Shown one piece after another: positions 1 to 6,245 of a DNA stretch of 6,834 nt (positions are counted from its first letter, which is position 1; every line of letters starts with the position of its first letter). Origin of the DNA: DATCZB01 sp035513215 (GTDB lineage Bacteria; Pseudomonadota; Gammaproteobacteria; Steroidobacterales; Rariloculaceae); the NCBI GenBank assembly GCA_035513215.1, contig DATKCK010000008.1:1-6834 (forward strand). Reading direction: 5' to 3'. The notes under the pieces are model-generated. The model had not been told where the DNA came from, did no database searches, and saw only the letters and a program-made list of their open reading frames with translations. Position numbers and translations under genes: made by a program.

Positions 1-25
1 GCCGTCACTGCGGAGCAGTGACGGC
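1..25. repeat. Perfect 10-bp inverted repeat (hairpin) at window edge
   Basis: GCCGTCACTG (1-10) and CAGTGACGGC (16-25) are exact reverse complements around the 5-nt loop CGGAG, so RNA or single-stranded DNA from here could form a stable GC-rich stem-loop. No T-run follows on the + strand, so it is not a textbook intrinsic terminator in that direction. The sequence left of position 1, which would be the tail for a minus-strand transcript, is not visible. It may end an unseen upstream gene, or be a mobile-element end or a dispersed palindromic repeat. The arms may also extend beyond the window. Confidence 0.7.
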
Positions 26-219
26 ACGCTGTTGATTGGCGCAGGTGCCGATGACGGTCACGAATCAGCGGCATTCATCGAGATTGAGATCTGCCGCATC
101 GCTCTAGCTTGCGTCTACGCTCACGCCGTCGAGGCAGTGCACGTACGCACGCATGTGTGCAGCAGACTGCGACGTTTCGTAGGCGAGGGGTGGCGAGAAG
201 CCAAAACAAGACGGGCCCG
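26..219. other. Non-coding stretch, no recognisable gene
   Basis: The short open frames here (for example 32-238 and the 5' part of 109-483) give low-complexity Arg/Ala/Cys-rich translations with no family I recognise, and no convincing ribosome binding site precedes them. The only structured element I see is the alternating purine/pyrimidine tract at 137-161. The stretch is probably decayed or intergenic DNA next to the recombinase remnant. Confidence 0.5.
137..161. repeat. 25-nt alternating purine/pyrimidine tract (Z-DNA-prone)
   Basis: From g137 to a161 purine and pyrimidine alternate without a break, mostly as GC, AC, GT and CA steps. The pattern breaks at a136/g137 on the left and a161/g162 on the right. 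Such tracts are known to favour left-handed Z-DNA under negative supercoiling. The arms TGCAC (138-142) and GTGCA (157-161) are also reverse complements, so a small hairpin is an alternative. Whether it does anything here is unknown. Confidence 0.5.
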
Positions 220-357
220 AGGTTTTTCGTCGAGGTGACGCTCGGCGATCCGGATCGACTGTCGAAGATGAGCACTGTGCGCGAGCCGCGGAAGCTGCCC
301 GTGATCCTGAGCCACGAGGAAGTGACGCGCGTGCTGGAATCCGGGCCGAACCTGAAT
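220..357 (+). pseudogene. Remnant of a tyrosine recombinase / phage-type integrase
   Basis: Read in the frame of 109-483, this stretch gives RFFVEVTLGDP (220-252), then REPRKLPVILSHEEVTRVLE (280-339), then SGPNLN (340-357). It resembles the part of tyrosine recombinases where the last helix of the N-terminal SAM-like DNA-binding domain (RFFY.VTLG) passes through a linker into the start of the catalytic domain (PRKLPVVLS.EEV..LL). Similarity stops at about 357, and before 220 the reading is unrelated Arg-rich sequence. The catalytic Arg, His-x-x-Arg and Tyr that would lie downstream are missing, so the piece cannot be active. It is about 46 codons of a family usually near 300. The assignment comes from motif recognition, not from a search. 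It suggests past mobile-element activity at the left border of the operon. Confidence 0.6.
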
Positions 358-370
358 CCCGAAGTTTACC

Positions 371-399
371 TTGATCCGCGCCTTAGGGACGCGGATCAT
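371..399 (+). promoter_or_regulatory. Candidate promoter overlaid by a perfect 9-bp dyad
   Basis: TGATCCGCG (372-380) and CGCGGATCA (390-398) are exact reverse complements separated by 9 nt. The same segment holds a -35-like TTGATC (371-376) and a -10-like GATCAT (394-399) with 17-nt spacing, each matching the sigma-70 consensus at 4 of 6 positions. If used, transcription would start around 406, about 46 nt before the ATG at 452. A dyad spanning -35 to -10 is the usual position for a dimeric repressor operator. The alternatives are a stem-loop in a longer transcript or the end of the old mobile element, since the recombinase remnant stops 15 nt upstream. The dyad is certain; its role is inferred. 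Confidence 0.3.
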
Positions 400-442
400 T
401 GCCGATGGTGGCGCCAGGCGAGGATCCGGCGCCGATGCGCGC

Positions 443-446
443 AGGA
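443..446 (+). promoter_or_regulatory. Ribosome binding site fixing the 452 start
   Basis: AGGA ends 5 nt before the ATG at 452. The in-frame ATG further upstream at 371 lies inside the dyad and would add 27 residues that have no counterpart in the two paralogues. Confidence 0.6.
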
Positions 447-451
447 TTCGC

Positions 452-2209
452 ATGCCACTTCTGGGGGAGATCAAGCGACGTAGGGTCGTTCAAGTCGGCG
501 CCGTGTACGCGGTGGTGGCTTGGCTGCTCGTGCAGATCGCCGTATCCATAGAGGAGCCTCTCGGCCTGCCCGACTGGATGGATACGTTCGTCATCGTTCT
601 CGTGATCATCGGTTTTCCGCTGGCGCTCGTGCTGAGCTGGGTTTTCGACCTGACGACTGCCGGCATCGTACGCACCGCAGTCGTTTCCGACGAGGGCGAT
701 GCCGCCGCATCGAAAGAGGCCGTCACGAACTCCGCCGCCGCCGCGCGGAAAATTCTCCCGAACTCTGTAGCTGTCTTGCCGCTCGAGAATCTGAGTCCCA
801 ACGCGGACGACGCCTACTTCGCCGCCGGCATTCATGAGGAAATACTCAACTATCTCGCGAAGATCAGGGATCTCAACGTCATCGCGAGAACGTCGGTCAG
901 ACAGTACGCGGGCACGCACAAATCGGTATCCCAGATCGCCCAGGAGCTCGGTGTCGAGACCGTCTTGGAAGGCAGCGTTCGCTACGCCGGCAACCGCGTT
1001 CGCATCGCCGCGCAGTTGATCGAAGCCTCTACAGAGAACCATTTGTGGTCGGAGATTTACGAGCGCGACCTCGCCGACGTGTTCGCCATTCAAGCCGACG
1101 TTGCCCGAAACCTAGCGGAAGCGCTCGAAGCGAAACTCTCCGATGCCGATGAGCGGAGCCTCGGGTCGCTGCCGACAACGCGATCGAGCGAAGCCCACTC
1201 GCTCTATTTGGAGTCGCAAGCGCTCATCGCGCAGAGCGACCTGCTGTTTGTCAGTTCGCCCGCGAGCATTCGCGCGAGCGTGCAATCGAAGCTGTCGCGG
1301 GCCATCGAGTTGGATCCGCAGTTTGCGCATCCCTATGCGTTGAAAGCGCTGCTTTCGGCCATTTCGCGGATCTACGATCCCGTACCAAAAGCATATTGGC
1401 TGGCTCATGCCGCGGAATCGGACGAATCCGTTCGCATCAACGCCGAGAAGGCTCTGTCGTTGAACCCGGACCTGAGAGCAACGTATCTGGCCTTGGCCTT
1501 GAATCATCAGTTCAATTGGCGTGGGCAACAAGCCCAAGAAGCTTACGAGCAGTCGCTGGAGCACGGACCGAGCGACGCGAGCATCTTGCATTGGTTCTCG
1601 GGTTTCAAATGGCTCGCTCGCGACTACGATCGCGCCCTCGAGCTTGCGAGACGGGCCACGGCGCTCGATCCTCAGAACATTCTGAGTCAGACGTTTCTCG
1701 GCCTCATCCTTCACAGCTCCGGGGATCACCGAGCGTCCGTCGATACGTTCGCCAAAGCCATCGCACTGCATCCCGGATCCCCGCATCTGCATCTGCACAG
1801 CGCCTTGCCGGAGGTCGCCCTCGGCAACGAAGCCCGGGCCGCCGAAAGCCTGAAGATCGCCGATGAACTGATGCCCGAGGCCGCGGCGCCCGCAATACAT
1901 ATTCATGTCGCCTACGGCTACGCGCGGTTGGGACGGCGCGAAGAAGCCGTGAAGTGTGTAGCGAAAGCCAGGCGAATCATCGGCGACCTCTTTGCCGACC
2001 CGGCCGTTTGGGCCTGGGCTTCGTTGGCCGAAGGCGACCAGGCCGCGGCGCTCGACTGGCTTCGCTCTACCGTCGACAAGCCGGAGCTGCGTCAAGAAGT
2101 CTTCGTGCGCGGCTTCGTCAAGGAGAACGCCTGGCATGATCCCGTTTTCGAGCAACCGGAGTTTTCGGCATTACGTAATCGGATGGATCTCACCGGGCTG
2201 GATGGCTGA
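452..2209 (+). CDS. Membrane-anchored FlgO/TolB-N-like domain protein with TPR repeats (paralogue 1)
   Basis: This 585-aa protein probably acts as a sensor or scaffold at the inner membrane; no enzyme motif is visible. It starts with a basic stretch (KRRR, 8-11). A hydrophobic helix follows (about 15-34), then GLPDW (38-42) and a second helix (about 45-65). About 105-230 is a FlgO/TolB-N-like domain: SVAVLPLENLS, VLEGSVR (171-177), and HLWSEIYERDLADVFAIQ (197-214). From about 275 to 545 come TPR-like helix pairs marked by AIELDPQ, ALSLNPD, ALDPQN and AIALHPGSP. The tail contains HDPVFEQPEF. The start at 452 is chosen over ATG 371 because of the AGGA and because the N-terminus then aligns without gaps to the two downstream paralogues. 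There is no third hydrophobic segment between 75 and 104, so the large domain is predicted cytoplasmic. The Cys-containing C-terminal tail of the 4346-6178 protein is also absent. It is probably the first gene of an operon with the methyltransferase 32 nt downstream. The family call is firm; the ligand and partners are unknown. Confidence 0.88.
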   Translation: MPLLGEIKRRRVVQVGAVYAVVAWLLVQIAVSIEEPLGLPDWMDTFVIVLVIIGFPLALVLSWVFDLTTAGIVRTAVVSDEGDAAASKEAVTNSAAAARKILPNSVAVLPLENLSPNADDAYFAAGIHEEILNYLAKIRDLNVIARTSVRQYAGTHKSVSQIAQELGVETVLEGSVRYAGNRVRIAAQLIEASTENHLWSEIYERDLADVFAIQADVARNLAEALEAKLSDADERSLGSLPTTRSSEAHSLYLESQALIAQSDLLFVSSPASIRASVQSKLSRAIELDPQFAHPYALKALLSAISRIYDPVPKAYWLAHAAESDESVRINAEKALSLNPDLRATYLALALNHQFNWRGQQAQEAYEQSLEHGPSDASILHWFSGFKWLARDYDRALELARRATALDPQNILSQTFLGLILHSSGDHRASVDTFAKAIALHPGSPHLHLHSALPEVALGNEARAAESLKIADELMPEAAAPAIHIHVAYGYARLGRREEAVKCVAKARRIIGDLFADPAVWAWASLAEGDQAAALDWLRSTVDKPELRQEVFVRGFVKENAWHDPVFEQPEFSALRNRMDLTGLDG

Positions 2210-2241
2210 CTCGTTCGGCCACGCAAGACAAGGGGAACACA

Positions 2242-3270
2242 ATGGAGAATCAGACCACGTCCTCGGCGTTACCGCCGCACGCCGTGCTCATTCAAATGGG
2301 AACCGCGTATTGGGTGTCACAATTGCTTCTGGTCGCCGCGCAGCTCGGGCTCGCCGATCGCTTGAGCGGAGGACCGAAGATGTCCGACGCCCTGGCGAAC
2401 GAGCTTGGACTCAACGCGCCGGCGCTCCATCGCTTCTTGCGCAGCTTGGCAGGCATCGGCGTTCTGACCGAGGTCGAAAGTCGAACCTTCGCACTCACGT
2501 CGCTCGGCGAGGCTTTGAAGAAAGATGCGCCTGGATCCGCGTATGCGAGCATTCTCACGTTGACCGGAGATCTTTGCAAAAGAGCCTGGAATGAACTGCC
2601 GTATTCGCTGAAGACGGGGGAGACGGGGCTCGAGAAAGCCTTTGGGCAGCCGCTCTTCCAGTATCTCGAGGAGCGCCCGGAAGAGGCCTCGTTGTTCAGC
2701 GAGACGATGGTCGGGTTTCACGGCGCGGAGCCGCCCGCCGTCGCCGACGCTTACGATTTCAGCCGCTTCGAGTCGATCGTCGACGTCGGCGGCGCGACCG
2801 GCAACATGCTCGTCCAAATACTGAAGCGCCATGCGGGTCCGCGCGGTGTCCTCTTCGATCTCCCGCACGTCGTCACCGACGCACCCGCGTTTATCGAGTC
2901 GCATGGAATGGCGGATCGCATCTCGATCGAGCGCGGGGATTTCTTCGAATCCGTGCCGAAGGGCCACGACGCCTATATCCTCTCTCACATCATCCACGAT
3001 TGGGACGCGGATCGATGTCAGACGATACTGCGAAACTGCCGCGATGCCATCGACCCCAACGGCCGACTCCTGATCGTGGAGATGGTGCTGCCCGAGGGCG
3101 ATGCGCCTCATCCCGGCAAGATGCTCGACATGATGATGCTGGTCGGGACGGGCGGCCAGGAACGCACGCCGAGCGAGTATGCCGCGATTCTCGAGCCGGC
3201 GGGCTTCGAGATGACGAACGTGGTCCCAACCGCCTCCGACGCCGGCATCGTCGAAGCCGTGCCCGTGTAA
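2242..3270 (+). CDS. SAM-dependent O-methyltransferase, family 2 (acetylserotonin OMT-like)
   Basis: This 342-aa protein, close to the usual family length, should transfer a methyl group from S-adenosylmethionine to a hydroxyl on a small molecule. The N-terminal part (about 15-95) is the winged-helix dimerisation domain, with QLGLADRL and the LHRFLRSLAGIGVL recognition-helix-like segment. The Rossmann domain follows: SAM motif I VDVGGATGN at 180-188, FDLP at 205-208, GDFFESVP at 232-239, HIIHDWD at 249-255 and LLIVEMVLP at 276-284. In this family the His of the HDW motif (H252) is the catalytic base, and GGQERT (304-309) carries the Glu that usually assists it, so the enzyme looks active. AGGGGA (2231-2236) lies 5 nt before the ATG. 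Relatives act in pigment, phenazine and polyketide pathways, but no such genes are visible here, so the substrate is open. It probably shares a transcript with both neighbours. Confidence 0.9.
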   Translation: MENQTTSSALPPHAVLIQMGTAYWVSQLLLVAAQLGLADRLSGGPKMSDALANELGLNAPALHRFLRSLAGIGVLTEVESRTFALTSLGEALKKDAPGSAYASILTLTGDLCKRAWNELPYSLKTGETGLEKAFGQPLFQYLEERPEEASLFSETMVGFHGAEPPAVADAYDFSRFESIVDVGGATGNMLVQILKRHAGPRGVLFDLPHVVTDAPAFIESHGMADRISIERGDFFESVPKGHDAYILSHIIHDWDADRCQTILRNCRDAIDPNGRLLIVEMVLPEGDAPHPGKMLDMMMLVGTGGQERTPSEYAAILEPAGFEMTNVVPTASDAGIVEAVPV

Positions 3271-3286
3271 AAGTGGAGAACGTCTC

Positions 3287-4144
3287 ATGAGCATTTCGTT
3301 GCGTGAGGCCCGCCCGGAGGATGCCCGGATCTGCGGCGAGATCTGCCACGAGGCCTTTCGATCGATCGCCGAGCGCCACGGCTTCCTGCCGGATTTCCCG
3401 GACGCCGACGTGCCGACGGGCCTCTTCGATCACGTGATAGCGCGCGACGACATCTACACCGTCGTCGCCGAAGCCGGCGGCAGCGTGATCGGCAGCAACG
3501 TGCTTTGGGAGAACGGGGAGATTTCAGGCGTCGGTCCCATCACGGTCGACCCGAAGGCGCAAGGCGCCTCGGTCGGGAGGCTCCTGATGGAGGACGTCCT
3601 GAGGCGCGCGAAGGAAACGGGATTCGAAGCGGTCAGGCTCGTGCAGACGCCGTTCAACAACCTGACGATGGCACTTTACAGCAAGCTCGGTTTCGACGTG
3701 CGCGAGCCACTGAGCGTAATGCATGGGCCGGCGTTGAGTTCGGGCATCCCGGGCTGCGAAGTCCGCGCCGCAAGCGAGAACGATCTTGCGGACTGCGATG
3801 CGCTTTGCCGCAGGGTTCATGGGCACGACCGCCACGGCGACCTGGCCGATGCGATCATGCAGGGGACAGCCACGGTCGTCGAGCGCGACGGGCGGATCAC
3901 GGGCTATGCGACCGTCGTCGGCTTCCTGGGTCATGCCGTTGGCGAGACGAACGACGACCTGAAGGCGCTGATTTCTGTGGCAAGCGAGTGCGCCGGGCCG
4001 GGATTCCACGTGCCGTCGAGAAACGCCGAGCTCCTGCGCTGGTGCCTGGCGCAGGGTCTGCGCATCCGCCAACCGATGACGCTCATGAGCATCGGTCCTT
4101 ACCAGGAGCCGGCGGGCGCGTTCATACCCTCCGTGATCTTCTGA
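3287..4144 (+). CDS. GNAT-family N-acetyltransferase with a C-terminal extension domain
   Basis: This 285-aa protein should transfer an acetyl group from acetyl-CoA to an amine of an unknown substrate. Residues about 3-145 form a full GNAT domain: REARPEDA at the start, then ITVDPKAQGASVGRLLM (85-101) as motif A, the acetyl-CoA pyrophosphate loop, and NNLTMALYSKLGF (124-136) as motif B. In the loop QGASVG the first conserved Gly of Q-x-x-G-x-G/A is Ser95. The second half (about 157-285) looks like a degenerate second GNAT-like domain seen in longer members, with GHAVGETNDDLKALI (215-229), GPGFHVPSRN (237-246) and a PMTLMSIG...EPAGAFIPSV ending. The length suits that subgroup, so the protein looks complete. 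GGAG (3275-3278) sits 8 nt before the ATG, only 16 nt after the methyltransferase stop, which implies translation from the same mRNA. Seven cysteines are present without a clear metal motif. Confidence 0.88.
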   Translation: MSISLREARPEDARICGEICHEAFRSIAERHGFLPDFPDADVPTGLFDHVIARDDIYTVVAEAGGSVIGSNVLWENGEISGVGPITVDPKAQGASVGRLLMEDVLRRAKETGFEAVRLVQTPFNNLTMALYSKLGFDVREPLSVMHGPALSSGIPGCEVRAASENDLADCDALCRRVHGHDRHGDLADAIMQGTATVVERDGRITGYATVVGFLGHAVGETNDDLKALISVASECAGPGFHVPSRNAELLRWCLAQGLRIRQPMTLMSIGPYQEPAGAFIPSVIF

Positions 4145-4345
4145 ACGGCTCCGGCAGCGCTGACCGACTTCTGTGTTTCGCGTCGCTCAAGCACGCGCGC
4201 TACTATTGATGCTGGCGCTAGGCTACGATCCGATGCGACGGTGCGCCAAGGGGGGTCAAGCCGTGACAGGGTTTCCATGTTGCCGCGGCATGTCCGAAAG
4301 CTCTCATCCGGTCGCGTCAGACCAGGGCGTCGGGATGGTTATCGT
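4145..4345 (+). other. Intergenic spacer, possible promoter region for the second paralogue
   Basis: This 201-nt gap is the largest between intact genes and probably separates two transcription units. No convincing terminator hairpin with a T-run follows the acetyltransferase stop. The most AT-rich part is near 4199-4211. It offers a TACTAT -10-like hexamer (4201-4206), but no good -35 lies at standard distance, so I do not call a promoter. In-frame GTG 4241 and ATG 4277 could extend the downstream gene into the spacer, but the added residues are not matched by the other paralogues. Confidence 0.45.
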
Positions 4346-6178
4346 ATGAGTTTCTGGGCCGAGCTCAGGCGGCGGCAAGTCGTGCGGGTGGGTGCGCTGT
4401 ACGCCGTCGTCGGCTGGCTGCTCGTGCAGATGGCGAGCGCTTTCGAGAGCGCCCTCGGCCTGCCGGACTGGTTCGATACACTCGTCGTGGCGCTCTTGGC
4501 GATCGGCTTTCCGCTTGCCCTGGTTCTCGCCTGGGCCTTCGAGCTCACGCCCGAAGGCGTCAAGCGATCGACATCGGTTGGCGGCTCGCCGCCCTCGCAG
4601 CGCTTCGCAACCGATGCCGTCCTGATCACGGCCGTGATCGCGCTCCTCGGCGTGTCGCTGTTTCAGGCGCTGCGGCCGCGATCCCCGGCGTCTTCCGATG
4701 AGACCGCGGCGGCGGGTGCGGCCGCTGCCGGCACGCTCTCGATCGCCGTGTTGCCCTTCGTCAACATGTCGTCGGACGCAGAGCAGGAGTATTTTTCCGA
4801 CGGGCTTTCCGAGGAGCTTTTGAACCAGCTCGCTCAGATCGAGGAGCTCGAGGTGATTGGCCGTACTTCGAGCTTCGCGTTCAAAGGTCAGAACGTCGAT
4901 CTGCGCAGCATCGGCGAGCAGCTCAATGCCGCGCACTTGCTCGAAGGCTCGGTGCGCAAGTCGGAGGACAGACTCCGCATCACTGCCCAGCTCATCGACG
5001 CGGCGAGCGGCGTGCACCTGTGGTCGGAGACCTACGACCGCCGGCTCGACGACGTGTTCGCCATCCAGGACGACATCGCCCGCGCAGTCGCCGACGCCTT
5101 GAGCGTCACGCTCGGCGTGCGCGCGGCGTCGGCGGACGCGAGCCTCACCGACGACGTCGATGCTTACGACCTGTATCTCCGCGCCCGCGCGCAGATCGCG
5201 CGGTTCGCTCCCGAGGACTTCGCGCGCGCCGCGGAACTGTTCCGCGAAGCCCTCGCGCTCGACCCCGGCTTTTCGCGCGCGCGCGCCGGCCTCGTGCACG
5301 CTGCCTTCTACTCGATGATCTATGTCCCGGAACGGCGCGCCGAGGCCGAACGAGCAATCGAAGAGGCGGTCGCCCAGGGGCGCGCGCGAGCACCCGACGA
5401 CTGGGCGACGCAGTTCGCGGTCGCGGTACTTCACACGCAGCGCTATGAATGGGCGGACGCCGAGGACGCGTTTGCGCGCGTCGCGGCCCGCGCGCCGGCG
5501 TCGGTTCCCGAGGTCGACGAGCTTAGGAGCCTGATGGTCACGACCATGGGTCGCGTCGAAGACGCCCTCGAGATCCTGCAGGCGTCGATGTCGAGCGATC
5601 CGCTCTCGGCCAATCGCTCCTGGCAGCTCCAGTTCGTGCTCGCCTTGCTCGGGCGAGCGGAAGAGGCGGAGGCGGAGTATCAGCGCAGTCGGGACCTGCC
5701 GGGGGCGGACGCGCGTGAAGACATCGCCCACTGGGCGCTCCTGCGAATCTGGAACGGCGGCGATGCCGCGCTCATCGAGCAGCGTTTCGACACGTTCTTG
5801 CGCCGGCAGACCGTTCCCACGCCCTGGATCGAGAACGTGCGCGCGGTCTACGACGACCCTGAGGCGGCGCTTTCGGTCATCCTCGCCGCGCTCGACGACC
5901 CGGCCAGCCAGGATTCGACGCGGCTGCAGTTCGTCGCGAGCTACGCTGCCCACTACGGCGACACCGAGCTCGCGCTGACCGCCGCGCGACGCGCTTTCGT
6001 CGACCTGCGCGGTCCCAACATGGCTGCCCTCTGGTGGCCCGATATGGCCGTCGCGCGCCGCCTGCCCGCCTTCAAGGACCTCGTGCGCGAGATCGGCCTC
6101 GTCGACTACTGGAGAACGATCGGCGACTGGGGCGACTTTTGCCGGCCGGTCGGAGTCGACGACTTCGAGTGCGAATAG
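4346..6178 (+). CDS. Membrane-anchored FlgO/TolB-N-like domain protein with TPR repeats (paralogue 2)
   Basis: This 610-aa protein is a likely inner-membrane sensor or scaffold. The N-terminal 74 residues align gap-free with the other two paralogues: SFWAELRRR, a hydrophobic helix at about 15-34, GLPDWFDT (38-45), a second helix at about 46-65, then ELTPEGVKR. Unlike the others, a third hydrophobic segment follows (about 90-107, AVLITAVIALLGVSLF), flanked by Arg, which should place the rest in the periplasm. The FlgO/TolB-N-like domain spans about 131-260 (SIAVLPFVNMS, LLEGSVRK, VHLWSETYDRRLDDVFAIQ at 223-241). TPR-like helices run from about 290 to 555 (AAELFREALALDPGF and later pairs). The tail DYWRTIGDWGDFCRPVG...FECE is one I associate with this family. 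The only two cysteines, C599 and C609, lie there. The ATG at 4346 is preceded by GGGA (4332-4335). The ATG was chosen over GTG 4241 by alignment to the paralogues. Confidence 0.88.
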   Translation: MSFWAELRRRQVVRVGALYAVVGWLLVQMASAFESALGLPDWFDTLVVALLAIGFPLALVLAWAFELTPEGVKRSTSVGGSPPSQRFATDAVLITAVIALLGVSLFQALRPRSPASSDETAAAGAAAAGTLSIAVLPFVNMSSDAEQEYFSDGLSEELLNQLAQIEELEVIGRTSSFAFKGQNVDLRSIGEQLNAAHLLEGSVRKSEDRLRITAQLIDAASGVHLWSETYDRRLDDVFAIQDDIARAVADALSVTLGVRAASADASLTDDVDAYDLYLRARAQIARFAPEDFARAAELFREALALDPGFSRARAGLVHAAFYSMIYVPERRAEAERAIEEAVAQGRARAPDDWATQFAVAVLHTQRYEWADAEDAFARVAARAPASVPEVDELRSLMVTTMGRVEDALEILQASMSSDPLSANRSWQLQFVLALLGRAEEAEAEYQRSRDLPGADAREDIAHWALLRIWNGGDAALIEQRFDTFLRRQTVPTPWIENVRAVYDDPEAALSVILAALDDPASQDSTRLQFVASYAAHYGDTELALTAARRAFVDLRGPNMAALWWPDMAVARRLPAFKDLVREIGLVDYWRTIGDWGDFCRPVGVDDFECE

Positions 6179-6213
6179 CGATGGGCGCGTTCGACGAAGC
6201 AACGGCGCTGCCG

Positions 6214-6228
6214 GTGCGTGCGTGCGTG
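6214..6228 (+). repeat. Tetranucleotide repeat, (GTGC)3 plus GTG
   Basis: Three perfect GTGC copies plus GTG end 17 nt before the GTG start codon at 6246. The run is short but alternates purine and pyrimidine throughout, and tracts of this type can change copy number by slippage. It lies outside the coding frame chosen for the gene, so a length change would alter leader spacing rather than the protein. Confidence 0.6.
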
Positions 6229-6234
6229 GGACGC

Positions 6235-6238
6235 AGGG
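6235..6238 (+). promoter_or_regulatory. Ribosome binding site supporting the GTG start at 6246
   Basis: AGGG lies 7 nt before GTG 6246. No ATG is available at this position, and starting here aligns MKFWAELRRR residue for residue with MSFWAELRRR of the upstream paralogue. Confidence 0.5.
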
Positions 6239-6245
6239 TCGTGCG

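Larger units (their letters stand above)
6179..6245 (+). other. Short spacer between tandem paralogues
   Basis: This 67-nt gap shows no terminator-like hairpin, so the two tandem paralogues may be co-transcribed. It contains the GTGC tandem repeat and the ribosome binding site of the last gene. Confidence 0.5.

Noticed and set aside
371..451. Upstream ATG at 371 as the start of paralogue 1
   Set aside because: It lacks a good ribosome binding site, lies within the dyad, and adds 27 residues unlike the N-termini of the other paralogues. ATG 452 has AGGA at 5 nt.
1112..2155. 347-codon minus-strand frame opposite paralogue 1
   Set aside because: It lies wholly within a gene with clear TPR and FlgO-like motifs, shows no family signature, and is explained as a codon-bias shadow.
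2317..3294. 325-codon minus-strand frame opposite the methyltransferase
   Set aside because: The + strand gene has complete catalytic motifs. The antisense translation is His/Arg-rich with no domain.
4199..4230. sigma-70 promoter from TTGATG (4206-4211) and TACGAT (4224-4229)
   Set aside because: The spacer is only 12 nt, far below the usual 16-18, so this pair is not credible.
4241..4345. GTG 4241 or ATG 4277 as the start of paralogue 2
   Set aside because: The added residues are Arg/Ser-rich, are not shared with the other paralogues, and precede the conserved SFWAELRRR start.
4304..6202. Long open frame of 632 codons on the minus strand opposite paralogue 2
   Set aside because: It mirrors a well-supported + strand gene in very GC-rich DNA, where antisense stops are rare. 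Its translation is Arg/Gly/Asp-rich and shows no recognisable domain.
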